The notes: generated from the letters alone by a model not told the origin. Shown: positions 8,900 to 17,047, counted from the stretch's first letter. The stretch is 64,000 bases of DNA from Sulfobacillus acidophilus DSM 10332 (GCA_000237975.1 CP003179.1:992001-1056000); one strand, 5' to 3'. Numbers and translations: made by a program.

Positions 8900-10330
8900 A
8901 TGAGCGCGCGTATTGCGCCTAAGCGCCCGGAAACCATTTTGGCCCGTTTAGATCGTATTTCGGTTTGGTCGTTGCCCTATCTCTTTATTGGGGTCATCGG
9001 CGTCGGATTCTTATTTACCTTTTATGACATTTTCAATATTAATGTGTCGTTTATCGAAACCTGTGGGGCGATCGTTCCCCATTGTACGCCGGTCAGCGCG
9101 ACCAATTATCTGGGGTTACCCGTGCTCTTGAACCTGGTCGGCTATGTGGTGGGTTCACTGTCGTTGAGCCCATTGGCGGACCGGTTTGGCCGTCGCGACA
9201 TGTTATTGGTGACCATGCTTATTACCGGTTTGGGGTCTTTGTGGACGGCAACGACCCACTCGTATGCCATGTTTACGTTGGCGCGGGCGGTCACCGGCAT
9301 CGGGATTGGGGCGGATTTGGCTATCGTCAACACCTATATTAACGAAGTGGCTCCCCGGGAAGGCCGGGCACGGTATACCGCTCTCATCTTTATCATGTCC
9401 GCCCTAGGGGCATTCTTAGGCATCTGGCTCGGGTTGTTGCTGACCACGCCGCCTACTCCGTTTCCGTTAGGTTTGCCGTTTGCTGTTGCGGGTCCTCATT
9501 TTGCCGACGGATGGCGTGATATGTACTACCTGGGCGCTATATTGGCCTTGGTCGGGGTGGTGTTTCGGGTGCAAATGCCGGAATCCCCGCGTTGGTTGAT
9601 TTCTCGTGGGCGAATCGACGAGGCGGATGCCATCGTCCGCACCATGGAAGAACGGGCCGAGCGCCATGGTCCGTTGGGGCCTATCGGGCCCGAGCCGACC
9701 TTGGTGAAAAACGAGGCGCCGATTCCCTATAAAGCGATCTTTGCCGATCCGCTCTATCGGAATCGCACGTTCTTTTTGTTGGCGATGTGGCTTTTGGGTT
9801 ATGTGACGGTCTACGGCTACGGTAACGGTTTTACCACCTTTTTGGTCTCCATGCACTATGCTCCTCCGGAAGCCGGCTTAATTGCCGCCTTTGGGACCAT
9901 CGGGTTTATTTTGTCGGCCGTGATGGCCTTTCTCTGGGGCGAAAAAATGGAACGGAAGTACTGGTTAATTGCATCGGTGGCGGTTCTTTTGGTCGGTTCG
10001 GTGCTGATTGCGGAAGCCGGCAATCATTTGGGATTAAGCGTCGTCGGTGCGATGTTGATTTTCTTCGGGTTTAATCTCTGGGTGCCGATTGCCTACGCCT
10101 GGTCCACCGAACACTATCCGACACGGGCTCGTGCGACCGGGTTTGCCTTGGTCGACGGTATCGGCCACATCGGCGGCGGGCTAGGGGTAATGTTTTTACT
10201 GCCGGTGGTGACTCAATTACCGGTGTTGCCGGCCTTCCTCATCATCAGCGGGTTTTTGTTGGCGGGCGCGATTATTGCCCAATTTGGGCTTCATACGCGA
10301 GGCGCATCGCTGGACCACATTTCGCCCTAA
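8900..10330 (+). CDS. MFS transporter, metabolite:H+ symporter type
   Basis: 476 residues with about 12 membrane helices. Loop 2-3 motif ADRFGRRDML and loop 4 motif PREGRARY place it in the sugar/metabolite:H+ symporter branch. A long first extracytoplasmic loop contains two cysteines (FIETCGAIVPHC). GGGAGGAAAG precedes the ATG. It lies 57 bases after the acyl-CoA ligase on the same strand and is closed by a hairpin terminator, so the pair probably imports and activates the same organic acid (inference). Confidence 0.9.
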   Translation: MSARIAPKRPETILARLDRISVWSLPYLFIGVIGVGFLFTFYDIFNINVSFIETCGAIVPHCTPVSATNYLGLPVLLNLVGYVVGSLSLSPLADRFGRRDMLLVTMLITGLGSLWTATTHSYAMFTLARAVTGIGIGADLAIVNTYINEVAPREGRARYTALIFIMSALGAFLGIWLGLLLTTPPTPFPLGLPFAVAGPHFADGWRDMYYLGAILALVGVVFRVQMPESPRWLISRGRIDEADAIVRTMEERAERHGPLGPIGPEPTLVKNEAPIPYKAIFADPLYRNRTFFLLAMWLLGYVTVYGYGNGFTTFLVSMHYAPPEAGLIAAFGTIGFILSAVMAFLWGEKMERKYWLIASVAVLLVGSVLIAEAGNHLGLSVVGAMLIFFGFNLWVPIAYAWSTEHYPTRARATGFALVDGIGHIGGGLGVMFLLPVVTQLPVLPAFLIISGFLLAGAIIAQFGLHTRGASLDHISP

Positions 10331-10348
10331 AGACGGCAGTTTTTTATT

Positions 10349-10378
10349 AGCCCGGCCGAGTGCCGGGCTTTTGTCTTT
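10349..10378 (+). terminator. Rho-independent terminator after MFS gene
   Basis: Stem AGCCCGGC / GCCGGGCT with a five-base loop, followed by a T-rich run (TTTTGTCTTTT), 18 bases after the MFS stop. Confidence 0.85.
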
Positions 10379-10426
10379 TGAGTCGTTCGCGCTATGATGG
10401 TGCTACGACGATGAAGGAGGGCACCG

Positions 10427-10969
10427 GTGACTAAACAAGCCCTGATTTTGATTGATTTGCAACAGGATTATTTTGAGGGGGGTGCCTATCCCTTAGTGCA
10501 TCCCGAACCGGCTTTATCGGAGGCGCGGAAAGTTCTCGACGCCTTTCGCAGCCGAAAGCTGCCCGTCATGCATATTCGCCATGAGTCGATTCGACCGGGC
10601 GCGACCTTTTTTCTTCCGGGCACGTCCGGCGCCGCGATTCATCCCTTAGTGGCTCCGGAAGGAAACGAACCCGTCCTGACAAAACATTATCCCAATGCGT
10701 TTCGCGGTACGGCTCTTTCTGAATGGCTCGCCGAAGGGGCTATTCGGCATTTGGTGATTGTCGGGATGATGACCCACATGTGCGTGGATTCGACGGTCCG
10801 GGCAGCCTTTGACGAAGGATACCGAGTGACCGTGCTGGGAGATGCGACCGCGACCCGGCCGATTGATCCGGTACCGGCGGAATGGGTACAACAAGCGTTC
10901 TTGGGCTCTTGGAAAGGCACTTTTGCCGACGTGGTCACGACCGAGCGGTTTCTTGCGACACTCCACTAA
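10427..10969 (+). CDS. Isochorismatase-family cysteine hydrolase
   Basis: 180 residues, GTG start behind GAAGGAGGG. The triad of the family is visible: Asp in LIDLQQDYF (about residue 9), Lys in LTKHYPNAF (about residue 85) and Cys in GMMTHMCVDSTVR (about residue 117), with the preceding cis-peptide region. Members hydrolyse amides (nicotinamide, maleamate, biuret) or isochorismate. In this neighbourhood an amidase of a heterocycle pathway is plausible, but the substrate cannot be read from sequence. Its stop overlaps the stop of the convergent thioesterase. Confidence 0.9.
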   Translation: MTKQALILIDLQQDYFEGGAYPLVHPEPALSEARKVLDAFRSRKLPVMHIRHESIRPGATFFLPGTSGAAIHPLVAPEGNEPVLTKHYPNAFRGTALSEWLAEGAIRHLVIVGMMTHMCVDSTVRAAFDEGYRVTVLGDATATRPIDPVPAEWVQQAFLGSWKGTFADVVTTERFLATLH

Positions 10970-11343
10970 TGGGATTCCGGCTGAATTCGGTAGACTGTAC
11001 CGCGGAACAAGGCGACTAATTCGCCGGGTTCCGTGGTCACCGTGACGGTATAGACGGCGACCCGACGACGGAGTGCCGCTTCCTCGCATTGTGCCACAAT
11101 CGTCTCGCCGGCACGGGCAGCGCGGACAAAGGTCATGGAGGTGTCCAATGCAACCGCCGGAATGCCGTGAATATTGCTGGCGCGGGCGAATACGGCATCG
11201 GCAAGGGAAAAAATGACGCCGCCATGGGCGGTCTGATGTTCGTTTTGGTGGCGCTCGGTGAGCGTTAAATGGGCTTTGACAAATCCCGGACGGGCTTCAT
11301 CTATCACAATACCTAACGCATCGCTGAAGATATCACGGGCCAT
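10966..11343 (-). CDS. PaaI-family hot-dog thioesterase
   Basis: 125 residues from ATG 11343, which has GGGAGAG 11 bases upstream. The reading frame stays open further upstream but enters a different degraded gene. Signature HQTAHGGVIFSLADAVFA contains the HGG...D active-site pattern of PaaI-type acyl-CoA thioesterases. It would release CoA from a hydroxyphenylacetyl-like or other acyl-CoA. The position next to the acyl-CoA ligase cluster is consistent with recycling dead-end CoA esters. Confidence 0.88.
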   Translation of the reverse strand: MARDIFSDALGIVIDEARPGFVKAHLTLTERHQNEHQTAHGGVIFSLADAVFARASNIHGIPAVALDTSMTFVRAARAGETIVAQCEEAALRRRVAVYTVTVTTEPGELVALFRGTVYRIQPESH

Positions 11344-11512
11344 CGTGGCGAGTTCTCTCCCTATGCTGAGAATAAAGTCATTTTCTCTATACTCGGGATT
11401 TCCGGTGTGATTGTCAACGAAGGCCGTGACGTGATCACGGGCCTTCGGGGACGTTCTCTCGTGATGCGAGCGTCTTAAATGAGACCTTGACGGTGAGCCA
11501 TAACCGCGGCCG

Positions 11513-11581
11513 CACACGATTTTTGGCCCCGAGCCGCTCCATAATATGATTGACGTGCAGCTTCACCGTTTGAAATGGCGA
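11513..11581 (-). pseudogene. Remnant of a LuxR/NarL-type DNA-binding domain
   Basis: On the minus strand this stretch reads SPFQTVKLHVNHIMERLGAK followed by NRV, which is the recognition helix region of a LuxR-type response regulator. The preceding codon is a TGA stop, the expected upstream helices are not found in frame, and the following residues lose similarity. Only this 23-codon piece survives, so a regulator gene once stood between the thioesterase and the YHS gene. Confidence 0.55.
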
Positions 11582-11811
11582 TCAAGCCCGAAGACCTTCA
11601 CCACCATGGGGCAATTGACACGCTCCGACTGCTGATTAACGTGTTATGGTCTAGTTGCCAGCAAAGGCGAGGGGCGATGCTGAAAGAATTATGGAACGTT
11701 GTTCCGAGCCCGGAAGGCCGGCCTTCCTCACCAGCCAGAAAAGGAATCAAACCCTCCTGAGTTTTTACACTGACTTTTTAATGGAAATGGGAAATACGGC
11801 AATCGTCCCGA
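11582..11811. other. Non-coding stretch with no recognisable gene
   Basis: About 230 bases between the LuxR remnant and the YHS gene. Short open frames exist on both strands, but none has a ribosome binding site or family similarity I can recognise. It is probably decayed sequence from the lost regulator. Confidence 0.4.
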
Positions 11812-12012
11812 TTGCCGAAACCCGGATTCGCCTTCCGATGCGGTCCTCGCGGGATTCAAGATCCCGTTTGTCATACGCATGCAGACCCGAATCAAACCCC
11901 CTACCGGTGGGAATGGCAAGGTACTACCTGGGGATTTTTTACCCGCGGCTGTCTACAAGCATTTAAAGCCAAGTCGGAAGCGTATGCTTTGGTCGAAGGA
12001 GGGTTTGCATGA
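11812..12012 (+). CDS. Small YHS-domain protein coupled to coxG
   Basis: 66 residues. The segment DPVCHTHADPNQTPYRWEWQ, then GTTWGFFTRGCLQAF and PSxxY-like KSEAYA, matches the YHS domain (DPVCGM...YYFCSxxC...F...Y), a metal-associated module. The first and last cysteines are kept, but the FC of YYFC has become FF. The TTG at 11812 is the only plausible start and has no good ribosome binding site, so the true N-terminus is uncertain. Its TGA overlaps the ATG of coxG (ATGA), arguing for co-translation. Confidence 0.55.
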   Translation: MPKPGFAFRCGPRGIQDPVCHTHADPNQTPYRWEWQGTTWGFFTRGCLQAFKAKSEAYALVEGGFA

Positions 12013-12464
12013 AACAATACCAGGGCGAACTAATTCTCGAGGCGCCGATGGTCAACGTTCGCCGACTCATTTTGGATCCTGAGCGGGTAGCCCAGTGTAT
12101 TCCCGATGTGTTGGAATCTCGCGTCGAGGATAGTCGGCGAATTACGGCGAAAATCAAAGTCGGGATTGGCCCCTTACGGGCGATTATGGAGGTTACCGGG
12201 GTGATTGAGGACGGTGGCGTCGACCATGCGCGGCTCACCATTACCGGCGGCGGCATGGGCAGTCGCGTAGATATGGTTAATCACATGACCTTGTCAGCCG
12301 GCGAGCGGACGAATACGACGGTCTTGCGATGGTCGAGTGCCGTTTCGGTGAATGGCCCGATTGCTTCTCTGGGAGGCCGGCTCTTGGATGCCTATGTGCA
12401 AAAGACCACCCAAGCGGTATTTGCCCGTATCCAGGAACTGGCCCAAACGGAGGCGGTGGGCTAG
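12009..12464 (+). CDS. coxG: CoxG-like SRPBCC protein
   Basis: 151 residues, the length of CO dehydrogenase subunit G / CoxG proteins. Opening MKQYQGELILEAP and DPERVAQCIPDV are typical, and the fold is a START/SRPBCC hydrophobic cavity. CoxG proteins are thought to anchor the hydroxylase at the membrane or carry a quinone. AAGGAGG lies six bases upstream. It is followed directly by the coxD/coxE remnant, the standard cox accessory order, although coxLMS lies 5.6 kb away on the other strand. Confidence 0.88.
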   Translation: MKQYQGELILEAPMVNVRRLILDPERVAQCIPDVLESRVEDSRRITAKIKVGIGPLRAIMEVTGVIEDGGVDHARLTITGGGMGSRVDMVNHMTLSAGERTNTTVLRWSSAVSVNGPIASLGGRLLDAYVQKTTQAVFARIQELAQTEAVG

Positions 12465-12484
12465 TAGAGACGGTATCCGACTGG

Positions 12485-13369
12485 ATGACTCGTTTGGCTG
12501 ACACCGGTTACGTGGCGGATCAGAAGGTGGCGGCCATGGTTTATTTGGCGGAGAAGTTGGGCCGTCCATTATTGGTCGAGGGGCCGGCCGGTGTCGGTAA
12601 AACGCGTTGGCGCGGGCGATTACCGACACCTTATCATCCGGACTATGGGAGCTGGACGCAACGCTTGTTCATTCGATGGCAAACGGTAGGATTTTCCCAA
12701 AATCCGCCGACCGGATTTCGCATCGATTGGCCTCGCACCATACGCCTCGGCTTTCGGCATGCAGGGGAGGTAGTGCGGTTTGAACACGCTCATTTACGGC
12801 CTCGGCTGCCCTCCGTCCTCTGGGTGATTGATGTGTCCGGTTCGATGAGAACCTATACCCCGTTTTTTCTCGGGTTGGCTTGGCATTTGGCCCGAGTGGG
12901 TACCCCGGTGCATGCTCTCTTAAGTGCCACCGAGTCGCTTTGGGTGACGCCCCTTCTTCGGCGGTGGCGTCCCGGCCAAGGCCCGTGGGCTCACCCCGGG
13001 GTGCTTGGCGGCGGTACCCGATTAGGGCAGGCATTGGAGCGAGTCGTTAGGGATTTTGGATCCCACATCGACGGCTCCACGATTGTGGTTATCGTCTCCG
13101 ATGGGTTTGACACGGGGAAGCTGGACATCCTTCACCGTCATCTGGCATGGATCCGGCAAAGAGCTCGCATTATCTGGATGAATCCTTTGTTGTCGGTTCC
13201 CGGATATATACCGCAATCCCAGGCCTTGCAAGTCGCTTTGCCGTTGGTGACCGAGCATGTGGGGATTTGGGGGACAATTCGTCGTGGATTCGATATTGTC
13301 AAAGCGAATTTGATTGACGAAGTTCGGTGTCTTTTTATATTCTACTGTCATATAATCATAGGACACTAG
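12485..13369 (+). pseudogene. coxD-coxE deletion fusion (MoxR ATPase start joined to VWA protein end)
   Basis: Residues 1-40 (VADQKVAAMVYLAEKLGRP, then LLVEGPAGVGKT) are the beginning of a CoxD/MoxR AAA+ ATPase up to the Walker A motif. Right after GKT the frame continues into CoxE-type sequence: VLWVIDVSGSM (MIDAS), GGGTRLGQALE, VVIVSDGFDTG and WMNPLLSVPGY. The rest of the ATPase (Walker B, sensor motifs) and the front of CoxE are gone, with the frame kept open. The last 15 residues read into the promoter of the next gene. CoxD and CoxE normally insert the Mo-Cu-type cofactor, so this copy is probably non-functional. Confidence 0.75.
13346..13365 (+). promoter_or_regulatory. Promoter with overlapping inverted repeat before GntR-type gene
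   Basis: TATAAT at 13351-13356 lies inside an imperfect inverted repeat with TGTC and GACA outer arms. A good -35 element is not evident. AGGGAGGTGG follows just before the ATG at 13381. A site overlapping the -10 element would suit autorepression by the encoded GntR-type protein. Confidence 0.5.
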
Positions 13370-13380
13370 GGAGGTGGCTG

Positions 13381-14310
13381 ATGCGGATCGACGAAGATTT
13401 ATTGTGGCCGGTTCACCGGCAGCTGGCCATGCAATTAAAAGCGGCCATTGAAGACGGCACCTATCAACCCGGAGAACGTCTCCCAAGCGTTCGGGAGTGG
13501 GCGACTCTCTTGCGAATCAATCGGAACACGGTGGTCAAGGCGTACCAATGGCTTGAAGCGGCGGGATATGTGACGGGGGAATCCGGGCGCGGGTATTTCG
13601 CTCAACTGCCGGCTCGCCCGTTGTTAACCGAGCGGGATCGTCAATGGATAAAAGAGATTCTCCTTCGCTTACGAGATGGGGAAACCGATCCGGTAGTCTT
13701 TGCCCAGGAGTTGTTGGCCCGGGCGTTAACCGCCTCGGTGCGGATCCCGAAAGTGGCAGTGGTGGAATGTACGGTCTTCCAATCTCGGCTGTTAGCCAAA
13801 GATTTAAGCCAGATATTGGCCATACCCGTCGACGGACTGACGTTGGAAGAACTTGAGCGCCTGGAGACGGGGGCTCTACAGGGGTATACGGTTTTCGTCA
13901 CTACCTTTCAGCATGTTGAGGAGGTTAAAGAACGGGTACCCGGTCGAGCCGGGGATGTCTTGCCCGGTTTGTTAACCGCCCATATGGAAACGTTGAAGAA
14001 GCTGAAGCAAGTATCGAAGCACGAGCGAGTCGGAGTTGCCTGTACCCATTGGGAAGGGACCGCCCGCCTGCGGGAGGTGGTACTGGAGGCGGGATTTGCT
14101 GCCGATACCATTATCGAAGCCGCCGGAGAAGATCCCGCGTCCTTACCCCGATTACTCGAGGATACGGCTTTGGTCATCGCCGCATCGCCGGTTGCCGAGA
14201 TTTTATTGGCGTTTCGGCCGGATGCGCCGGTGGTGGTGGACGATCGGACGTTTGCCGATGCCGTCGTTCACATGATCCGGGACCGATTGGGAATGAAGGA
14301 GACATCATGA
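13381..14310 (+). CDS. GntR-family regulator with sensor-like C-terminal domain
   Basis: 309 residues from ATG 13381 (GGGAGGTGG just upstream). An in-frame start 54 bases earlier lies inside the promoter and is rejected. The N-terminal winged helix is canonical (PVHRQLAMQLKAAIEDGTYQ, then RINRNTVVKAYQWLEAAGYV). The C-terminal part is not an aminotransferase or FCD domain; it looks like an alpha/beta ligand domain (VAVVECTVFQSRLLAKDLSQ). It overlaps the following permease start by four bases, so it probably controls that exporter or importer. Confidence 0.85.
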   Translation: MRIDEDLLWPVHRQLAMQLKAAIEDGTYQPGERLPSVREWATLLRINRNTVVKAYQWLEAAGYVTGESGRGYFAQLPARPLLTERDRQWIKEILLRLRDGETDPVVFAQELLARALTASVRIPKVAVVECTVFQSRLLAKDLSQILAIPVDGLTLEELERLETGALQGYTVFVTTFQHVEEVKERVPGRAGDVLPGLLTAHMETLKKLKQVSKHERVGVACTHWEGTARLREVVLEAGFAADTIIEAAGEDPASLPRLLEDTALVIAASPVAEILLAFRPDAPVVVDDRTFADAVVHMIRDRLGMKETS

Positions 14311-15560
14311 CAACGTTAAAAAAGGTTTTGACCTGGCAAGACGGGGCCGCTTTTGCCGTGACCGCCGTTATGGGGACCGGGATTTTGATTTTGCCCGCCT
14401 TAACCGCCGATATGGCGGGGCCGGCGGCATTGATTGCTTGGGGCCTTATGGGAATTTTGGTGGTCCCGATGGCTTGGACGCTGGGGGATTTGGCGGTTCT
14501 CCATCCCGCCGCGGATGGGATTGCCGGATATGTGCGTCACGCGTTTGGCGACCGTTGGGCACGATTGGTGGGCTACCTCTATTTAGGCACGGTGCCCCTG
14601 GGGGCGCCGGCCGCCGCCTTAATTGGGATGGGCTATGTGACCCGGTTTTTTCATTGGGGGGCTTTTTGGGGGATTCTGGGCGCTCTGATGATGTTGGTCG
14701 TGGCATTAACGGTCAATGCTTTAGGGGTCGAATTATCCGGCCGGACGGCGAACGGGGTGGTCGTAGCCATTATGATTTTAGTGGCCAGTGCGATAGGGTT
14801 CGCGATCCCGCATCGGGCGGCGCATCCTTACACGCCGTTTGCCCCGCACGGCTGGGTGCCTGTAGGCACCGCTTTTGCCCTTTTATATTGGGCCTTTATC
14901 GGCTGGGAAATGGTCGGCCATATGGCGGAGGAATTTCATCATCCCCGGCGTGATCTCCCAAAGGCCCTCTTGGCTTCCTTGGTGGTGATTGACTGCCTCT
15001 ATTTGGGGGTCGCCTGGGTAACGGTTCGGACGCATACCTATGGGCTGATGGCCACCGGGGACGGACTAGCCCGCTTGGTGGGTCTGGGACTTGGTTCGGT
15101 CGGAGCGTTGTGGGCCGTTCTGACCGCCCTTTTTATCACCTACGGAAGCATTCACACCTATGTTGCGGGCTTTTCCCGTTTGGTCTACGCCCAGGCTCGT
15201 GCAGGGGATTTGCCGGCTTATTTCGCGGAACTTCACCCACGTTGGCGTACGCCGGTGCGCGTGTTCATTGCATTGGCCATCCCGTTTCTTGGGGTGCTCG
15301 GTTGGGACGCCCTCCGTCCCTTTTCTCTTAATGCGCTCATTAGCTGGCCTTCGGCTATGTTTATCGCCCTCTATATTTTGGCCATGGCTGCCGGCTGGCG
15401 GCTGGCCTCCCGTCGGACCGCCAAAATACGAGCTGCTAGTGGTTTGTTGTTAAGCCTCGTCGCGTTGGGCTTTTTGGGCTGGGCGGCTCTTTTTCCTCTG
15501 ATCGTGATTGTTGTGGGGTGGCGGGGCCACAAAAACCGCCTAATAGTGGCCGAATCATGA
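14307..15560 (+). CDS. APC-superfamily amino acid permease, YjeH-like
   Basis: 417 residues from ATG 14307, coupled to the preceding regulator by an ATGA overlap and preceded by GAAGGAGA. About 12 membrane helices. The TM1 motif GTGILILPAL and the length match the YjeH-type methionine/branched-chain amino acid efflux branch. FIGWEMVGHMAEEFHHPRRD is the conserved TM6 region. The frame can be extended upstream through the regulator gene, but that extension is a shadow. The stop lies one base from the 3' end of the opposite-strand tRNA. Confidence 0.85.
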   Translation: MTTLKKVLTWQDGAAFAVTAVMGTGILILPALTADMAGPAALIAWGLMGILVVPMAWTLGDLAVLHPAADGIAGYVRHAFGDRWARLVGYLYLGTVPLGAPAAALIGMGYVTRFFHWGAFWGILGALMMLVVALTVNALGVELSGRTANGVVVAIMILVASAIGFAIPHRAAHPYTPFAPHGWVPVGTAFALLYWAFIGWEMVGHMAEEFHHPRRDLPKALLASLVVIDCLYLGVAWVTVRTHTYGLMATGDGLARLVGLGLGSVGALWAVLTALFITYGSIHTYVAGFSRLVYAQARAGDLPAYFAELHPRWRTPVRVFIALAIPFLGVLGWDALRPFSLNALISWPSAMFIALYILAMAAGWRLASRRTAKIRAASGLLLSLVALGFLGWAALFPLIVIVVGWRGHKNRLIVAES

Positions 15561-15561
15561 G

Positions 15562-15656
15562 TGGAGACGGTCCCTGGGAATCGAACCCAGCCTCGTGACC
15601 GATCACGAGACACCCGGTTTGCAGCCGAGGGAGCACGCCAGTGCCCGTTGACCGTC
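15562..15656 (-). tRNA. tRNA-Cys(GCA) with a selenocysteine-tRNA-like body
   Basis: 95 bases including an encoded CCA (minus strand 15656 to 15562). Acceptor GACGGTC pairs with GACCGTC, discriminator U, then CCA. The D-stem has six pairs (GGGCAC/GTGCTC) around a four-base loop TGGC. Anticodon stem CTCGG/CCGGG encloses CTGCAAA, anticodon GCA. A long variable arm has a seven-pair stem (CTCGTGA/TCACGAG). T-arm is CTGGG/CCCAG with loop TTCGATT, plus one extra G between T-stem and acceptor. A long arm with a 6/4 D-arm is the tRNA-Sec plan, yet the anticodon and U73 are cysteine identity elements. Not a serine or leucine tRNA. Confidence 0.85.
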
Positions 15657-15665
15657 ATCGATTGG

Positions 15666-15671
15666 ATTATA
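15666..15671 (-). promoter_or_regulatory. -10 element of the Sec-like tRNA-Cys gene
   Basis: On the minus strand TATAAT lies nine bases before the tRNA 5' end, a fitting distance for initiation just before the mature end. The matching -35 region (TTAATA-like) is weak. Confidence 0.5.
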
Positions 15672-15842
15672 CGAAAAACGTATAATGATATTAATCGATA
15701 TGCAGTTAACGCATGACACATATAATCGAACACGCCATTGATGATCGCACGCCACGGCCTAGCCTCCCAAACTCTCAGGAGGTGGCGAAATCACCGCTGC
15801 AGCAGAATTGAAGGGGCAGCGTGAACAGTCGATAAAATTTTT

Positions 15843-15868
15843 AGCGGCCCCCGGCAAAAGGGGCCGCT
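15843..15868 (-). terminator. Hairpin terminator after formamidase gene
   Basis: Nine-base stem AGCGGCCCC / GGGGCCGCT with an eight-base loop, 15 bases after the formamidase stop on the minus strand. It is followed by AAAAATTTTAT, so the T-run is delayed. It probably ends the NCS1-formamidase transcript. Confidence 0.7.
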
Positions 15869-15883
15869 GGTGATTCTATATGG

Positions 15884-17047
15884 CTAGAGTGGCAGGATCT
15901 TTTTGTCAAATATCTCCAGGGGAATGCCGATTGAAACACAGGCGTTGGGGATGTCCACGATACCACCGATGCGCCCTTCTACCGGGGCTGCACCCAAGAG
16001 AATGTAGGCTTGTTCCGGGGTAAAGCCAAAGTTGGTCAAATACCGAATGGCATTTAAGCTGGCTTGGCGGTAGGCGACCGTAGCATCCAGATAATAATTG
16101 GTCTCCTTCTCAACCGATATACCTTCGAACATAAGGTACTCCGAGTATCGGGGTTCAACCGGCCCCGGCTTAAAGATGGGACTGGTAATGCCGTACTTGG
16201 CCATGCCACCCTTAATTAAATCAACCCCGAGGTCAATCCAACCGGCCATCTCGATGGCACCACAGAACGTAATTTCGCCATCACCCTGGGAAAAGTGTAG
16301 ATCTCCCACGGATAGGAGGGCATCTTGGACATACACCGGGAAAAAGATACGGGTACCGCGCGACAGGTTCTTGATATCGACGTTGCCGCCATGTTCCCGC
16401 GGCGGAATGGTACGAGCCGCTTCTCGCGCGACACGGGACCGGTGTTCGGAACTCAGGGTGCCTAGAACGGCATTCTCTTCGATGGGAGGCAAAGCCAACG
16501 GGGGGACGCGTTCGGGATTGGTAGCTATCAAGGCTTTTTCCCGGGCGTTCCATTTGGCCAAGAGTTCATGGGAAGGGGCACAACCAATCAGTCCGGGATG
16601 GCTTAACCCGGCGAATTTCACGCCCGGGATGTGGCGGGATGTGGCATAGATGCCGTGAAAATCCCAGACGGCCTTATAGGCTTTCGGAAAGTAGTCGGTC
16701 AAAAAGCCGCCGCCGTTTTCTTTGGAAAAAATTCCGGTATAGCCCCAGGACAACAAGGGACCCAGATCGAGGATATCGACCACTAAGAGATCGCCCGGCT
16801 CGGCGCCTTTGATGGCAAACGGGCCACTCAACACGTGGGCTCGGGTGAGATCGACCGTTTCAATATCATGGGCGTCATCGGTATTGAGAATTTGGCCATC
16901 GGTCCATTCTTGACATTCGACCCGAAAGTCCTCGCCGGGGTTAACCCCCACTTCGGCGGGGATGTCCGGATGCCACCGGTTGTGACCGGGCAAATCCCAT
17001 TCGGCCATGGGTTTATCCAACTCAGCTTTAAAGAGTACACGGGGCAT
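15884..17047 (-). CDS. fmdA: Formamidase (FmdA/AmdA family)
   Basis: 387 residues, close to the about 400 of FmdA. Begins MPRVLFKAELDKPM like characterised formamidases. GHNRWHPDIP, NVDIKNLSRG, SVGDLHFSQGDGE and the EMAG region are family hallmarks of the beta-rich acetamidase/formamidase fold. It hydrolyses formamide to formate and ammonia in the cytoplasm. It follows the NCS1 permease by 18 bases with GGAGGAAT before its ATG, so the two form an uptake-and-hydrolysis operon. Confidence 0.93.
   Translation of the reverse strand: MPRVLFKAELDKPMAEWDLPGHNRWHPDIPAEVGVNPGEDFRVECQEWTDGQILNTDDAHDIETVDLTRAHVLSGPFAIKGAEPGDLLVVDILDLGPLLSWGYTGIFSKENGGGFLTDYFPKAYKAVWDFHGIYATSRHIPGVKFAGLSHPGLIGCAPSHELLAKWNAREKALIATNPERVPPLALPPIEENAVLGTLSSEHRSRVAREAARTIPPREHGGNVDIKNLSRGTRIFFPVYVQDALLSVGDLHFSQGDGEITFCGAIEMAGWIDLGVDLIKGGMAKYGITSPIFKPGPVEPRYSEYLMFEGISVEKETNYYLDATVAYRQASLNAIRYLTNFGFTPEQAYILLGAAPVEGRIGGIVDIPNACVSIGIPLEIFDKKILPL

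Noticed and set aside
14049-14306. Upstream extension of the APC permease
   Set aside because: The extension lies inside the regulator gene in another frame; ATG 14307 has the ribosome binding site and the ATGA overlap.
15764-15800. String AAACTCTCAGG recalling glycine riboswitches
   Set aside because: The other conserved glycine aptamer blocks are missing, and no glycine-related gene lies downstream on that strand.
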